From positions 1 to 64,000 of the forward strand of contig JAQYUZ010000061.1 of NCBI GenBank assembly GCA_033819885.1: a DNA stretch of 64,000 nucleotides. Direction: 5' to 3'. Source of the DNA: Microbotryomycetes sp. JL201. Taxonomy: Eukaryota > Basidiomycota > Microbotryomycetes. Positions 23,868 through 33,575 of this stretch are shown one piece after another (within the stretch, counting starts at the first letter, position 1; the number at the start of each line of letters is the position of its first letter). The translations under genes were made by a program, and so were the position numbers. The notes below the pieces were generated by a model. That model saw nothing but the letters and a program-made list of their open reading frames with translations. It ran no database searches and was not told the origin of the DNA.

Positions 23868-24250
23868 TCTCCCTTTTTCTGCACTTCACGCGAACGCTTG
23901 GACTTTCCGCCATATGTCAATTGTATTTCGCTACGAGTCTCTTTCTGAACCATTCGATAGACATCGTTCACAGACCTTGTTCTCTTTTGTTCTGACTACT
24001 TTGCTCGGACTTCTGCTGTGATGACAAGGCGTTCTTACTTTGTTGGACAATGTATGAGCTCTAGAAGCGATTGTCCGGCTCAAACGCACAATATGAAGTG
24101 CTGACAGGATTGACTTCGGCGATGTGCACTTGAATCGAGGTTGTCGACCCGTCAATCGGTGGCGGACTCGACTGCATGACATTCATTCGATGAGAAGACG
24201 CACGTGGATGACAACACAACACGGTTAATTCATAAAGGAAACCCGAGCAG
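23868..24250. other. Intergenic, nothing recognised
   Basis: About 380 bp between two plus-strand genes: terminator region of the Sec14-like gene and promoter of the next. No coding or RNA feature is supported. Confidence 0.4.
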
Positions 24251-26272
24251 ATGTTCGTCGTCTCAAACCCAAGACTCCTCGCGGAGTTTCGCCAATGCGA
24301 GATGCGAAACGACGTATCCGCTCCCTTCGTGACCAACATGGACCTCAGCACCTTGCCGCCTGTACCGGACTCGCCCGATGACCTGCTCGAGCTAATCAGT
24401 TGGCCTGGATCCGACGCAAGTGGCGACTTGAAGGACCAAGACGATGTCCAAATTAATGCTGAGCGAGCACCACACTATCATGTGGCACCTCAACAACCCT
24501 CCGTACGACCATTCAGTCCGACCCGCACTCTCCCAATGACGCCATTGTCTCTCGACACTTCAAACCTCGACATAACTCAATCAAGTCGCCTCAGCACCGA
24601 GTCACTCGTGACTTCCATCGTAGAAAGCTTTTTCACGCCAGTTGAACCACCTCTGTCAATGTCGGGCGGTCAAGAAGACCGAGAGTTTTCGCCTCGATCT
24701 GTCATGGTGGTGGGATATCAATCTCCAACGACGGCTAGCGACAAATACGAGACTGGTTCGACTCGCTCTATCAAATTTGAAGAGTTGCAAGTGGTTGACC
24801 GAATACCGTTCGTACCGGTTCCCGAAGCCATGGCAAATCAAGTTGAGAAGGTAGTTGAAAAGATGAGTGGAGCTACCGCCAGGGGCCATGATGGGCAAGG
24901 GAGGCTGCAAGCAGTACCCGCAAGCAAGAGTGACGAAGAATTGGATGCTGTCTCCGCCAACACAACAGCTCAAACACCGGCGAACGCGGAATTGCGCTTC
25001 GGTTCAGAAATCCCCTTAGATTCGCGCAGAAGCAGTCTTACAATCGTCAAGTCGGCCGAGCCGGCCCAATGTAAGCCCAAACTCTTGCGGACGACTCGGG
25101 AAACTGCGCCTTCGCCACCTGATACATCGTTGAAGCTCGTCCGTGCCTCGCCCAAAAAAACTTCAACAGCCACAGTCCCGTCGCGCCTCCACAAACTCCA
25201 GTCAGAAACCATCGCGCGGTTTCCAAGTCCGGCTCGATCCAACATCCTCGTACCGATTCCAATTGGCGTGACCACGTCTGAAGACTCGAGCGATGCCGAA
25301 CCACAAATGCAAGTACCGTCTGCACCCGCCAAGGACGAGTTCAAGTCGCGCCCGGTTCTAGATGTGCGTCGCAACACTATTGGTCCGCCACGATATTCCA
25401 GACCTACTTCGCCGCAGCACAGCCGTCCACATCCGCAGCAGAATCACTCTGGCCGAGCGTTTCCCAAACCTCACGTGCATCGCGTCAAACGAGACACGCT
25501 CGACTCGAGTGCGAGTAGGCGTAATGTGAAGCAACCTGCGCCAGCTCAGTCCTCGGTCAATAAGCGTACTCTTTCTCTGCTACAACAAGTCAAAGACAAA
25601 CTCAGGACAGATGAATCTTGGATATACGTGCTTAAAGGACTGGTAGCAGAACACGAGGAAGAACGCAGAAAAGAGTGCACCTCTCAGAGCGCAGAAGCGG
25701 TACCTGCGTCGCTCTCGAGACCGATCGGGAAGAATGCGGCTCACGATTCTGAGGCTCTTCGTGATGGCCGAGGAAGGTGCCGAGTTCCTCGTGCACGTAC
25801 GCCAGAGGTGCAGAATCATTATCGAGCCTTGTCAGACACAGAAATTGACGTGCGATTGCTGACACGTGAGTACAAAGTCAAAGGGATGGTCTGTGTCTCT
25901 CTACTCACTCGCAATTCAGCTCGCAAGTCGGTTTCAGAACTCGTCGCGACTCCTCGAATTACCGTGCAGGCACCGAGTGTACCGCCACCTACGAGCCGGC
26001 TCGGTCAGCAGCCCGAGCCACCTCTACCCGGCTCGAAGGGCCCGAGAGGCAACTTGGCAACAGCAGACTCATCTAGAAATGACACACGTGCCCCACGTCC
26101 GGCAACTCAAGCCAGAGTGCAGCGCCTGACGAAAACAACTCGAGTTTCGCCGATCGTTAAATCACGACCACTCAGGTGTCTAATCGGCACCGGTTCGCTC
26201 AATATCGTGGACGTCGTCGGGCGAGGAGCTTCTCCTGTCAGCCTCGCTCCTTTTAGAAACGTCTTTCAATGA
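24251..26272 (+). CDS. Long low-complexity protein of unknown function
   Basis: One long open frame of 673 codons, best read as two exons, 24251-25865 and 25920-26272 (655 residues). The 54-nt in-frame segment between them starts GTGAGT and ends TTCAG, as real introns here do. The protein is rich in Ser, Pro, Thr and charged residues and has no membrane span or signal peptide. One short predicted helix lies around RTLSLLQQVKDKLRTDESW near residue 440. The N-terminus LSTLPPVPDSPDDLLELISW resembles short docking motifs of disordered regulators, but that is a guess. No family is recognised. Codon composition matches the neighbours, and the length makes a chance ORF unlikely. Confidence 0.6.
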   Translation: MFVVSNPRLLAEFRQCEMRNDVSAPFVTNMDLSTLPPVPDSPDDLLELISWPGSDASGDLKDQDDVQINAERAPHYHVAPQQPSVRPFSPTRTLPMTPLSLDTSNLDITQSSRLSTESLVTSIVESFFTPVEPPLSMSGGQEDREFSPRSVMVVGYQSPTTASDKYETGSTRSIKFEELQVVDRIPFVPVPEAMANQVEKVVEKMSGATARGHDGQGRLQAVPASKSDEELDAVSANTTAQTPANAELRFGSEIPLDSRRSSLTIVKSAEPAQCKPKLLRTTRETAPSPPDTSLKLVRASPKKTSTATVPSRLHKLQSETIARFPSPARSNILVPIPIGVTTSEDSSDAEPQMQVPSAPAKDEFKSRPVLDVRRNTIGPPRYSRPTSPQHSRPHPQQNHSGRAFPKPHVHRVKRDTLDSSASRRNVKQPAPAQSSVNKRTLSLLQQVKDKLRTDESWIYVLKGLVAEHEEERRKECTSQSAEAVPASLSRPIGKNAAHDSEALRDGRGRCRVPRARTPEVQNHYRALSDTEIDVRLLTREYKVKGMVCVSLLTRNSARKSVSELVATPRITVQAPSVPPPTSRLGQQPEPPLPGSKGPRGNLATADSSRNDTRAPRPATQARVQRLTKTTRVSPIVKSRPLRCLIGTGSLNIVDVVGRGASPVSLAPFRNVFQ

Positions 26273-26336
26273 TCCCGTAACTTTACATGTCTTGGTGATG
26301 CTCACTCCAGGTGATCGGTAGCGATATGCATTGATT

Positions 26337-27502
26337 TCAGTAAACAAAGACTTTGATGTTCATTGCTTGCGCTGCCGAAACTGTTTCGAGCAACTCGATC
26401 TCGTCAACAGGTTTGGGTCTGACAACGTCGAGGTGCGTGATCGTTCTCATGAAGCTACTCTGATCGTAAAGTGAATCGGTCAAGAACGAGTAATCTTCCG
26501 GAGATGTGGCTCGGACGACGAGCGTGCGTCGAGATTGATCTTGTCGTCGACCAGGCGGCGAGACATGCACTCGATCGCCGTCAAGGGCGCGGAAGAGTGA
26601 AGGAGTCGGCAGTGAGGTGACGAGCTGTTGGAGCTGCGTGCTGGAAGCGATAGTTTCTAGAGCTGGCGAGAGAAGCTTGTACTGCGCCTCGTCGTCGAGC
26701 AAAAGACAGGCCTCTTCCACAGTTTCCAGTTTGCAGTCCACAAATAGGTGGCGAAACGGTCTCAGGTCAATTGGAGAGACTGGTAACTTTGGAAGTGACA
26801 ATGGATTCGAGCCAAATGTCCGTGACTGGATAAACAGCTTTTGTCGAACGCGAGACATCAAATGCGCGAACAGTCGTGTACTTGCCGCCTCGAATGTCGT
26901 GAACAAGACAAGATGGTCAAGTGTGAAAGAGACTTGTCGCCCTTGCACATTATCGAGGCTCTCTGGACGGATTGACGTTTTTTCTTCGATGTGAAGCATT
27001 TTGAGCGCTGCTTGAAACGGATCAGTGATTCGCCTTTATGGCAACATCGTGACGTACAGCCAAGGTGCGTGCTGAACATGCACTCTGTCTCCAGGCCGAC
27101 CACGTTGCCGAGGGTTAGAGATTCGAGACCATGAACGGCTTGCAATACGCGACGCGCGATCGAACCCGAAATTGGCGACCAGTGCGGACCTGACAAGACC
27201 AAAAAGCGTGTACGCGGCGCCTCAATCTCTCGGTTCACTGCGTCCAAAAACGCAGCCGCCTCCACTTCAGATCTCAATACGACCAAATCAAACAAGAGTC
27301 GCTTCGATACGGCTCGGAACGTGTCATCGACAAGACACAGCGTGGTCAACAATGATTGCCGACTTCTTGAGCGTTCAGAGTAGATTGCCGACATGCAGCA
27401 TGCTGTCGACTCGATCGCCAAGTCGACGATTGTAGCGATAATTTCCGGCGGGAGCTGCGGAGCGAGAGGAGGGAAAAGCATTTCTTGTGTTTTGGTGAGC
27501 AT
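26337..27502 (-). CDS. F-box-like protein
   Basis: Two exons: 27502-27058 and 27007-26337; 371 residues. The N-terminal segment PPLAPQLPPEIIATIVDLAI, then a CLVDDTFRAVSKRLLFDLV stretch, has the pattern of a fungal F-box followed by its usual helix. Downstream are leucine-rich stretches (ARRVLQAVHGLESLTLGNV, SPIDLRPFRHLFVD) that could be irregular leucine-rich repeats. If so it would be an SCF ubiquitin-ligase substrate adaptor through Skp1; the F-box is only suggestive. The 50-nt intron has a GTACGT donor. A TTG 27 nt upstream is in frame, but the first ATG is chosen. The stop lies 64 bp from the convergent end of the preceding gene. Confidence 0.6.
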
Positions 27503-27643
27503 TGTCTGGAGAAAGGCAGGTGAACTCAATCGGAAGGGAGATGCCGCAATATGAGGACCCGAGCGGTCACCGACGGTCGCCGCCGCATCAACCCACAGGG
27601 CCGAGGAAATATGGTTATGTGTAATACATGTCGCTGCGCTTTT

Positions 27644-28389
27644 TCACATTTTATGAGACTTGTCCGATGCGCTAATAATGTCCAATAGCTTTTCGCCGTA
27701 GGATTGGCACTGCTTGTAGCACGTTTCAAACCCAGAATTGCCACCCTGCCGTAACCGGTCAGCATCAGTGCCTGAAAGCTTGAGAGGCTTCGCACGCACG
27801 TAATACGGATCTCTGATGGGTTTGCCATCACCGTACTCGCCAAACATGGCCACTTTCGCCTTTGAGCCTTTTGGCTGAATCCTACGAGGCACGTCAGTAA
27901 AGCTTCGGAGTTGACGCGGAAGAAGCGTACCTCTTTATGTTTTCCATGTTCATCTCGTCCACTGTGACCTGCAGTCAGCGCCTGTAAACCAGCCGCCACT
28001 CGCAAAGCAGCTTACTGCCAACAATGTAGTCAAACTTGTCAAAGTCGGCCCGCTGATCGCTCCGAGTCTCAGCGTTCCTCCCATTGCTTCGGCTATGTAC
28101 AGCACATGACTCACTTCGAGTTGCCGCGCGAGCGAATCGATCGGGACTCCATGCTTCTTGCAAGTTGCGACGGTCCGCTCGTCTGGCTCTTCACCTATAT
28201 GATAACTGTAAAGCCATTGAGCACAAGCAAGCGCGCCAGTCTTCTGTTGTGTCCGACTGACCCTGCTGTCCCGGCCGAATCAACCTTGACATCCATACCA
28301 CGCTTGTTTGCGAGGTCTTGCAGCACAGCTTCGGCCATCGGAGACCGACAAATATTTCCAAGACAGACGGCAAGGACGTGCACCGTCAT
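27644..28389 (-). CDS. LTP1: Low-molecular-weight protein tyrosine phosphatase
   Basis: Five exons: 28389-28262, 28205-28115, 28052-28016, 27961-27931, 27881-27644; 174 residues. The catalytic P-loop CLGNICRS (Cys-X5-Arg-Ser) sits at the N-terminus, and the general acid motif DPYY occurs about 50 residues from the C-terminus, both diagnostic. SAGTAGYHIGEEPDERTV and FDYIVGMDEMNMENIKR are family-typical and each is completed across an intron. These cytosolic enzymes dephosphorylate phosphotyrosine. Introns are 49-62 nt. The second acceptor was chosen to give RQLERADFDKF; another AG 15 nt earlier in the gene would insert five residues. Slightly long (about 160 is usual) because of the middle of the last exon. 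Confidence 0.92.
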
Positions 28390-28632
28390 GGCTGGATGTT
28401 AGACTCCCGCAACTGGATCCTACAGCTCATGACGCAAGACAGGGGGAGCTCCCGAGCCCTGCCGTTCTCAGCGAGCTTGAAGCAAGCAGTCTGAAAATGG
28501 ATGAATCTAGACCCACCGGGCGCCCGAATGTCGGATAGCATACTATCAGGCGCTCGGGCCCCTGTCGGACACGCGCGCGTCGCGCCTCGACGCGACTGAC
28601 CTTTTGGAAACAGCCGCAACACGCATTCAGCC

Positions 28633-29575
28633 ATGTGGGGTGCCCTTGCCCTGGCTCTCTTGACACTGTGCACCACTTTGGATGGCACCCATGCCCTTTT
28701 CGCGTCACGCAACAGCGCGCGCGCTCGGACCCCAAGAAACTTCACAGCTGCAGTAGCGCAATCTAGCGAGTCCAGCATCCTGATTCACTACGTACACACT
28801 TCGACAAACGATGCCATCATCGAGAGACTCGGTCATTTCGACTTGGCATTCGGTCTCAGCGGCAGCAATGTTCATTCTCGGCGAGCCGACTTTGGCAGGC
28901 CATGCAAGTATACCCGACCTTTTGACGTTTGTGGCAATCACTTTCGAGTCGAGACGGGCATCAATCACGCCTTATTCTGCAGCGCAGAGACAGGAACGTG
29001 TGGCGCGAGCGGCGCAAAATGCGCTTCGGACGACAATTGTGGCGAGGGTCAGTCGTGTGCAGTCTACCTCTTCCTCTTTCTTGCTCTCTCTCTCTCTGAG
29101 CTGAAGAATCTGCTCAGAACTCGTGTGTGATCAACAACGAAAAGTCTGCGTCGGCGATAAAGGCCCGGCGCGGTCATCGACACTCGACAGTATCCTAGAA
29201 CAAGCCGTTTGCTCGGACAGTCAAACACTCTGCCACACTCGTGCCGGTTCAATCAAAGTGAGATTGAGACCGCCCTGTCGAGTCGAACGTCTATTCTGAT
29301 CGTTGTTGCGCACTCAGTGCATCGACACACAGACGAGCATTCACAGCTGTGGCGCGTGTCCTGACAGCAGTTCCACGAATGACGACGCGATGGCCGGCCG
29401 GAGGTGCTATGAAATCAAGCATAGCCTCGCCACCAGCTGCCGCTCTGGATCTTGCATCGTTCGTAAGTGAATGACCTTATCGACTTTACCTGTATCCCTG
29501 AGCACTGTTGGCACAGACGCGTGCAAAGATGGCTTTCGTCCTTCGGCCTCGGGAACAAAGTGTGATTCAGAGTAA
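28633..29575 (+). CDS. PriA-like secreted cysteine-rich protein
   Basis: Four exons: 28633-29047, 29118-29257, 29318-29462, 29517-29575; 252 residues. A hydrophobic N-terminal signal (MWGALALALLTLCTTL) precedes a cysteine-rich ectodomain with about 20 cysteines. The C-terminal pattern CIDTQTSIHSCGACP, then RCYEI and CRSGSCIV, ending CKDGFRPSASGTKC, matches the PriA family of basidiomycete fruiting-body/yeast-surface proteins (named after Lentinula edodes priA). The family's role is unclear; a cell-surface or wall function is likely. The first intron (donor GTCAGT at 29048, acceptor at 29117) was fixed by reading frame: only this acceptor reaches CDQQRKVCVGDKG. The gene is divergent from the phosphatase with 243 bp between starts. 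Confidence 0.82.
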
Positions 29576-29623
29576 AGCGCCGAGTTCTTGCGCCCGTGTT
29601 GTTGTATCAGGAATCTCGATTAT

Positions 29624-31010
29624 TCATTGCCTCCAAGGTCCGGCGTCACTCGAAGAGCAACCACCAGGACACTCACACAACCCGCCAAGATACTTTGGAA
29701 CCGCCTCCCTGTCGACGTGCTCAAACAAAAGCTCTTGCCATTTGGAATTTGTGATGCAGACTTTGGCTGCGACGGACGGGTCTAGCCAAGTCTTGATGAG
29801 TGACCAAATAGTGGTAAACGTCCACGGCGCATTGATGATGAGGAAACAACCCATCTGCACGTACCAGCAGGGGGTGTCAGTCACGAGTACCGGTTGGTGA
29901 AAACGGAGCATTTACCGTGTCAGGATAATTGTTTTGAGTAAATGCGGCAAACCGTCATCATCCTTAACATCGTCTATCGTTTATGATCATGATGCAAGAC
30001 GACACTCACTCAAGGCAGCCTCTTGAATATACCGCCGTATCTTCCAGAATTCGGTGTACGTGATGCCCGCGACATCGAGAATCGTCGTATTCTTGTCAAT
30101 GATCCGGCCACTTGCGCGACTACAAGCTGGCCACCTGACCTGATGACATTTTTCGTTTTCTACGATCAAGGATTGTATCTGACGTTGCATTGTTGTGACC
30201 AGCGACAACTTGTCGAGGTTGAATTTGCCAACTTGCCAGATCTGTAGTGGATGGCCCGCCTGCACATTGATGGCTGAGAATGTCAGATGACATCAGATAG
30301 TGAGATGCTGGCATACCGACCTTGTCCGTTTTATGATAAAACCTGCGCGGTTGCCGTAAGCTACGGTTCGCGTGCATCAGAAGAACCGATGTGCTCGCCT
30401 AGGAAAAAAGACATCGACTTGGTCTTTTTCGGCATAGTCAAACGTATCATACAACTTCGCGACGTCAAAGTCACGACGCCATTGCTGACTCGCCAACCAC
30501 ATTGACCTGGTGGCGTCTTGATCGAAAGCTCTGGCTCGGCAGAAACGGCTGCGTTGCAAAAACAGTCATGATCCGACAAAGATAGTGAGCCAACCGAGTC
30601 AAGTCACTTGCATGAGCCACGCGTCGTCGTGCCGCGTAGGGTCAAACTGGCCTTGCGCCATCAGATCCATTTTTATCTAGAACCTCGGCGTAAATGTCAT
30701 CGAGGCCCAAACAAAAAGATGCAGGAATTTCAAGTGCCCACCTGCTGAAACGCGATCGATTGCTCTGGCGATAGCTGAAGGAGATTTTGATCTGTTTGTT
30801 GCGGGGCCTTTGCAATTACGGCCTGTTAGTCAATGTGCGTCTCTGTGTACATGTGAGGCATCTCACCATTGATACCGGTGTGTTATAAGTCAAGACTGGC
30901 ATAGGTACGAGCGCCGCCTCAAAGCCAGTCTCCTCGTCTTGGCTCATGTGCTTCTCGAGATTGCTGCTGACCCTGCCAGAAACAAGATCGCTTGCGGTCG
31001 AGAGTTGCAT
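29624..31010 (-). CDS. Sec14/CRAL-TRIO paralogue B, possibly decaying
   Basis: Eight exons: 31010-30867, 30822-30742, 30676-30612, 30548-30399, 30342-30321, 30259-30010, 29941-29916, 29854-29624; 322 residues if all are joined. Same fold as the copy at 22.3 kb (FDVAKLYDTFDYAEK, TTILDVAGITYTEFW, IINAPWTFTTIWSLIKTW, YLGGLCECPGGC). Five successive exons have exactly the same lengths in both genes (65, 150, 22, 250, 26 nt), so this is a duplicate. The N-terminal 60 residues are unrelated, and the protein ends just after the lipid-binding fold. Two introns need GC donors (30611, 30398). The acceptor before the 26-nt exon reads AT instead of AG at 29943-29942, so the conserved joint cannot be made by normal splicing. 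It may be a recent pseudogene, a non-canonical intron or a sequence error; substitutions at normally conserved places (WPACSRASGRIID) also suggest relaxed selection. Confidence 0.7.
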
Positions 31011-31242
31011 CGCTTATCTGATGCCTGCTGCGTGGGAGAAGAAGGATAAAGCTTAAATACCGGACTGTCAGTGGCGAGGAGAGTCAACTCCTCGAGGAGC
31101 TTTTTAAACTTTCCTGCATGAGATACAGCCCAAAGGTGGTTCTTTCAAAGTGTTCATTACGTGTGAACGTAGTGTGCACTACGGGCTTGACATTATAGTT
31201 GACTGTGGTCAGAACTCCTTCGTCTCTTCGCTCTCATCAACA

Positions 31243-32190
31243 ATGCCCAAAATCAAGACGTCCAGAACAAAGCCACCGCCAGAAGGCTTTGACGAGGTAT
31301 GTCTACCCACCGCTGTGCCCATGGATGCAGACAATGCGTCCTGGTCTGCTCGCCCGTGGTCGAGTCGAGCTGTTGGCTGACTTGTGCGCGTGACAATGTG
31401 CCTTTGCCCGACAGATCGAACATATTCTGGAAGAATACAATCGCAAAATGAGGGATGGTACGCCGCTTGTGCCTGCGAGCTCTCATGGGCAGCGTATTCG
31501 AGCGCATGCAAGGTGACTGACATTCGCACATGCGCACGCGTGTACTGGGTCGGAACGACAGCCGAAGCAGAGTCGACAGAAGGCAAACGAAAAGCTGAAT
31601 CATTGTGGCCGATCATGCGTATCACTCATACGCGGTCACGGTCAGTTCCGCGCGCTCGTTTCCATCGTCCGCGCTGACGGTTCTCATACCAACGGAACAG
31701 ATACATTTACGATTTATACTACAAGCGCGAAGGGATTTCAAAGGAACTGTACGACTGGTTATTGAAGGAGGGTTACGCAGACGCAAAGTCAGTTTCCTCA
31801 ACCGACCTGGCAACCGCCCGCCCACAGTCTTGCTGAGACAACCTTGATGCCTTCACAGCTTGATCGCAAAATGGAAGCGACCTGGCTATGAGAAGCTGTG
31901 CTGCGCGAGGTGTATTCAGTCAAGAGTGCGTTCATAGACATGCGTCGCGTGATTCTTTGCCACTAGTGGTGCAACAGCTGACGGCGGCATATGGATCAAC
32001 AGGACATGAATTATGCGGGATCAACGTGCATCTGTCGAGTACCAAAAGCAAACCTGAAAGAAGGCGTCGTCGTCGGTAAGTCCACGAGAACCGGTCGGCC
32101 CAGGTCTAGACCGGGTTGCTGCTGACCAAGGTTTTGATCGTGGCAGAATGCACCCATTGCGGTTGCCGAGGATGTGCATCGACAGACTGA
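31243..32190 (+). CDS. BUD31: Pre-mRNA splicing factor BUD31 (G10 family)
   Basis: Seven exons: 31243-31296, 31415-31457, 31562-31640, 31701-31787, 31859-31925, 32003-32075, 32147-32190; 148 residues, normal for the family. BUD31 is a spliceosome component of the NTC-related group bound to U2/U6 in the activated complex. The N-terminus MPKIKTSRTKPPPEGFDE is nearly invariant, followed by [40 protein letters not shown] and RCIQSRDMN. The zinc-binding end is CICRVPKANLKEG, then CTHCGCRGCAS. All seven exons fit without any phase problem, which makes it a good internal check of the splice rules used here. It is divergent from Sec14 paralogue B, 232 bp apart. Confidence 0.95.
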
Positions 32191-32288
32191 ACTGGCTTTT
32201 CTCTCCCTTCTCGGCTCTCTCGCCAAATTTTGTTGTCGGTCATCGCGCTAAGTCATCTTTCTGTACAATGCAAAATGATTCAAAGTTT

Positions 32289-33550
32289 CTACGCCTCCTT
32301 GATCAACGCCCTCATCGTCTTTTTCGAAACGATGACTTCTCCCTCGACGGCTCTCGGTTCGACGCCAATCTTTGCCAAGCACTCTTCGTACCTGCCTACG
32401 TCCAAGCTGCGCAAGTACTTGAGAATCTTTGACCGTTGGTGAATCATGGTCCGCAGCGGCCTCTGGTTGCTGACGTCGCGCGGTTGCGACTTGAGATGAT
32501 CTTTCAGGTTGTGAATCTTTGCCGTCAACAGAGCAGCTGCGAGCATATGCAGGCAAAAAGATCGGATAGTTAGCTAATCGATCATTTTGGCATGAACATG
32601 GCGTGAATACGACGCAGACTGACCTTGGACCTCTGGACTGGCCGTGTCATTCGGAGTCCTGCCGAACGCCCTGATGATCCTTCTTGTGTTTTCAACGTGT
32701 ATACCCTTCGAGTCTGCATTTCTCAAGTCGACGATCCTCATAAGTTTGTCTCGCTTGTCGTGTTCTCGCTCGAGTGACTGCTCCAACCTTTGCTCGATGA
32801 CGGATTGCGTTGACAAGTTCTGACCGAGCAAAGGCTGCATGGCTCCGACGATGGGCAACACATTGACGAGCTCGTCTGCTTCTTGTCGTGACAGGCCAAA
32901 GTTGAAGTGTTCGGGCACGTACGGTGTTCCAGACGATGCCGTCGTCGTTGTCGCCGTCACGGCCGCCTCCGCTTCGTCAACGTCGTCGAGGACGGACTCT
33001 TTTGTGATCGAGCCCTTTTCATTTGCAACGACTCTTGTGGTCTGTCCCCACACTTGATGGCGGTCGAGCAAGACGGACTTTAACAAGCTCTTGTCCCACA
33101 GCGTCTGCTCGTCTGCTTGGTCTGGCGTGTGCTGCTGTTGACCGGGGATGCGTTGCTTGACGTTGAAGCCAAGAATCGGATCTGGCGCCGTCTGTTTGAG
33201 CAGGTCGAGCTGCTGAGCCTTTTTCACGGCGTGCGCCCGTCGGGTCAAACGAGCCTTGCGACGATGCTTGGACTCTGCGGCGACGGTTGTGGACGAAAAT
33301 GACCTGTTGCTAACATTTGTGGATGACGACGAGGATGCGAACGCTGCTGCTGTTGGCGTGGACGAGGATGCGGCGGCACCGACCGCACAGCACGCGACTG
33401 GCGCACAGGAATGTCGTGTGCGTGTCAGTCGAGGTCAAGCTGTCGATCAGACTCGGATCACTAACCTGTTGGGTGCGCGAGTGCGGCCCTGCGTGACAAG
33501 AACATGTGAGAGCACGTGACTCGGCGGAGGCGAACGAGCGATCGGAGCAT
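32289..33550 (-). CDS. MRPS28: Mitochondrial small-subunit ribosomal protein uS15m
   Basis: Three exons: 33550-33466, 33397-32624, 32536-32289; 368 residues. The C-terminal S15 domain is clear: ENTRRIIRAFGRTPNDTASP, then EVQAALLTAKIHNLKDHL (across intron 2) and RTMIHQRSKILKYLRSLD. S15 binds the central domain of small-subunit rRNA. The N-terminal MLRSLVRLRRVTCSHMFLSR is arginine-rich with no acids, a typical mitochondrial import signal. The 250-residue stretch between them is the large N-terminal extension seen in fungal Mrps28-type proteins. The first intron (33398-33465) has a GTTAGT donor. The start codon is only 25 bp from the divergent start of the next gene. Convergent with BUD31, 98 bp apart. 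Confidence 0.88.
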
Positions 33551-33575
33551 TTCACGGCTTGTGCTGTCGCCAACG
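33551..33575. promoter_or_regulatory. 25-bp gap between two divergent start codons
   Basis: The ATG of uS15m (minus strand) and the ATG of the conserved unknown gene (plus strand) are 25 bp apart. The promoters and 5' UTRs must therefore overlap the opposite gene. Confidence 0.5.

Noticed and set aside
29917-30010. Joining paralogue B exon 6 straight to exon 8 by skipping the 26-nt exon
   Set aside because: It shifts the reading frame and destroys the conserved IINAPW segment, so skipping does not rescue a normal protein.
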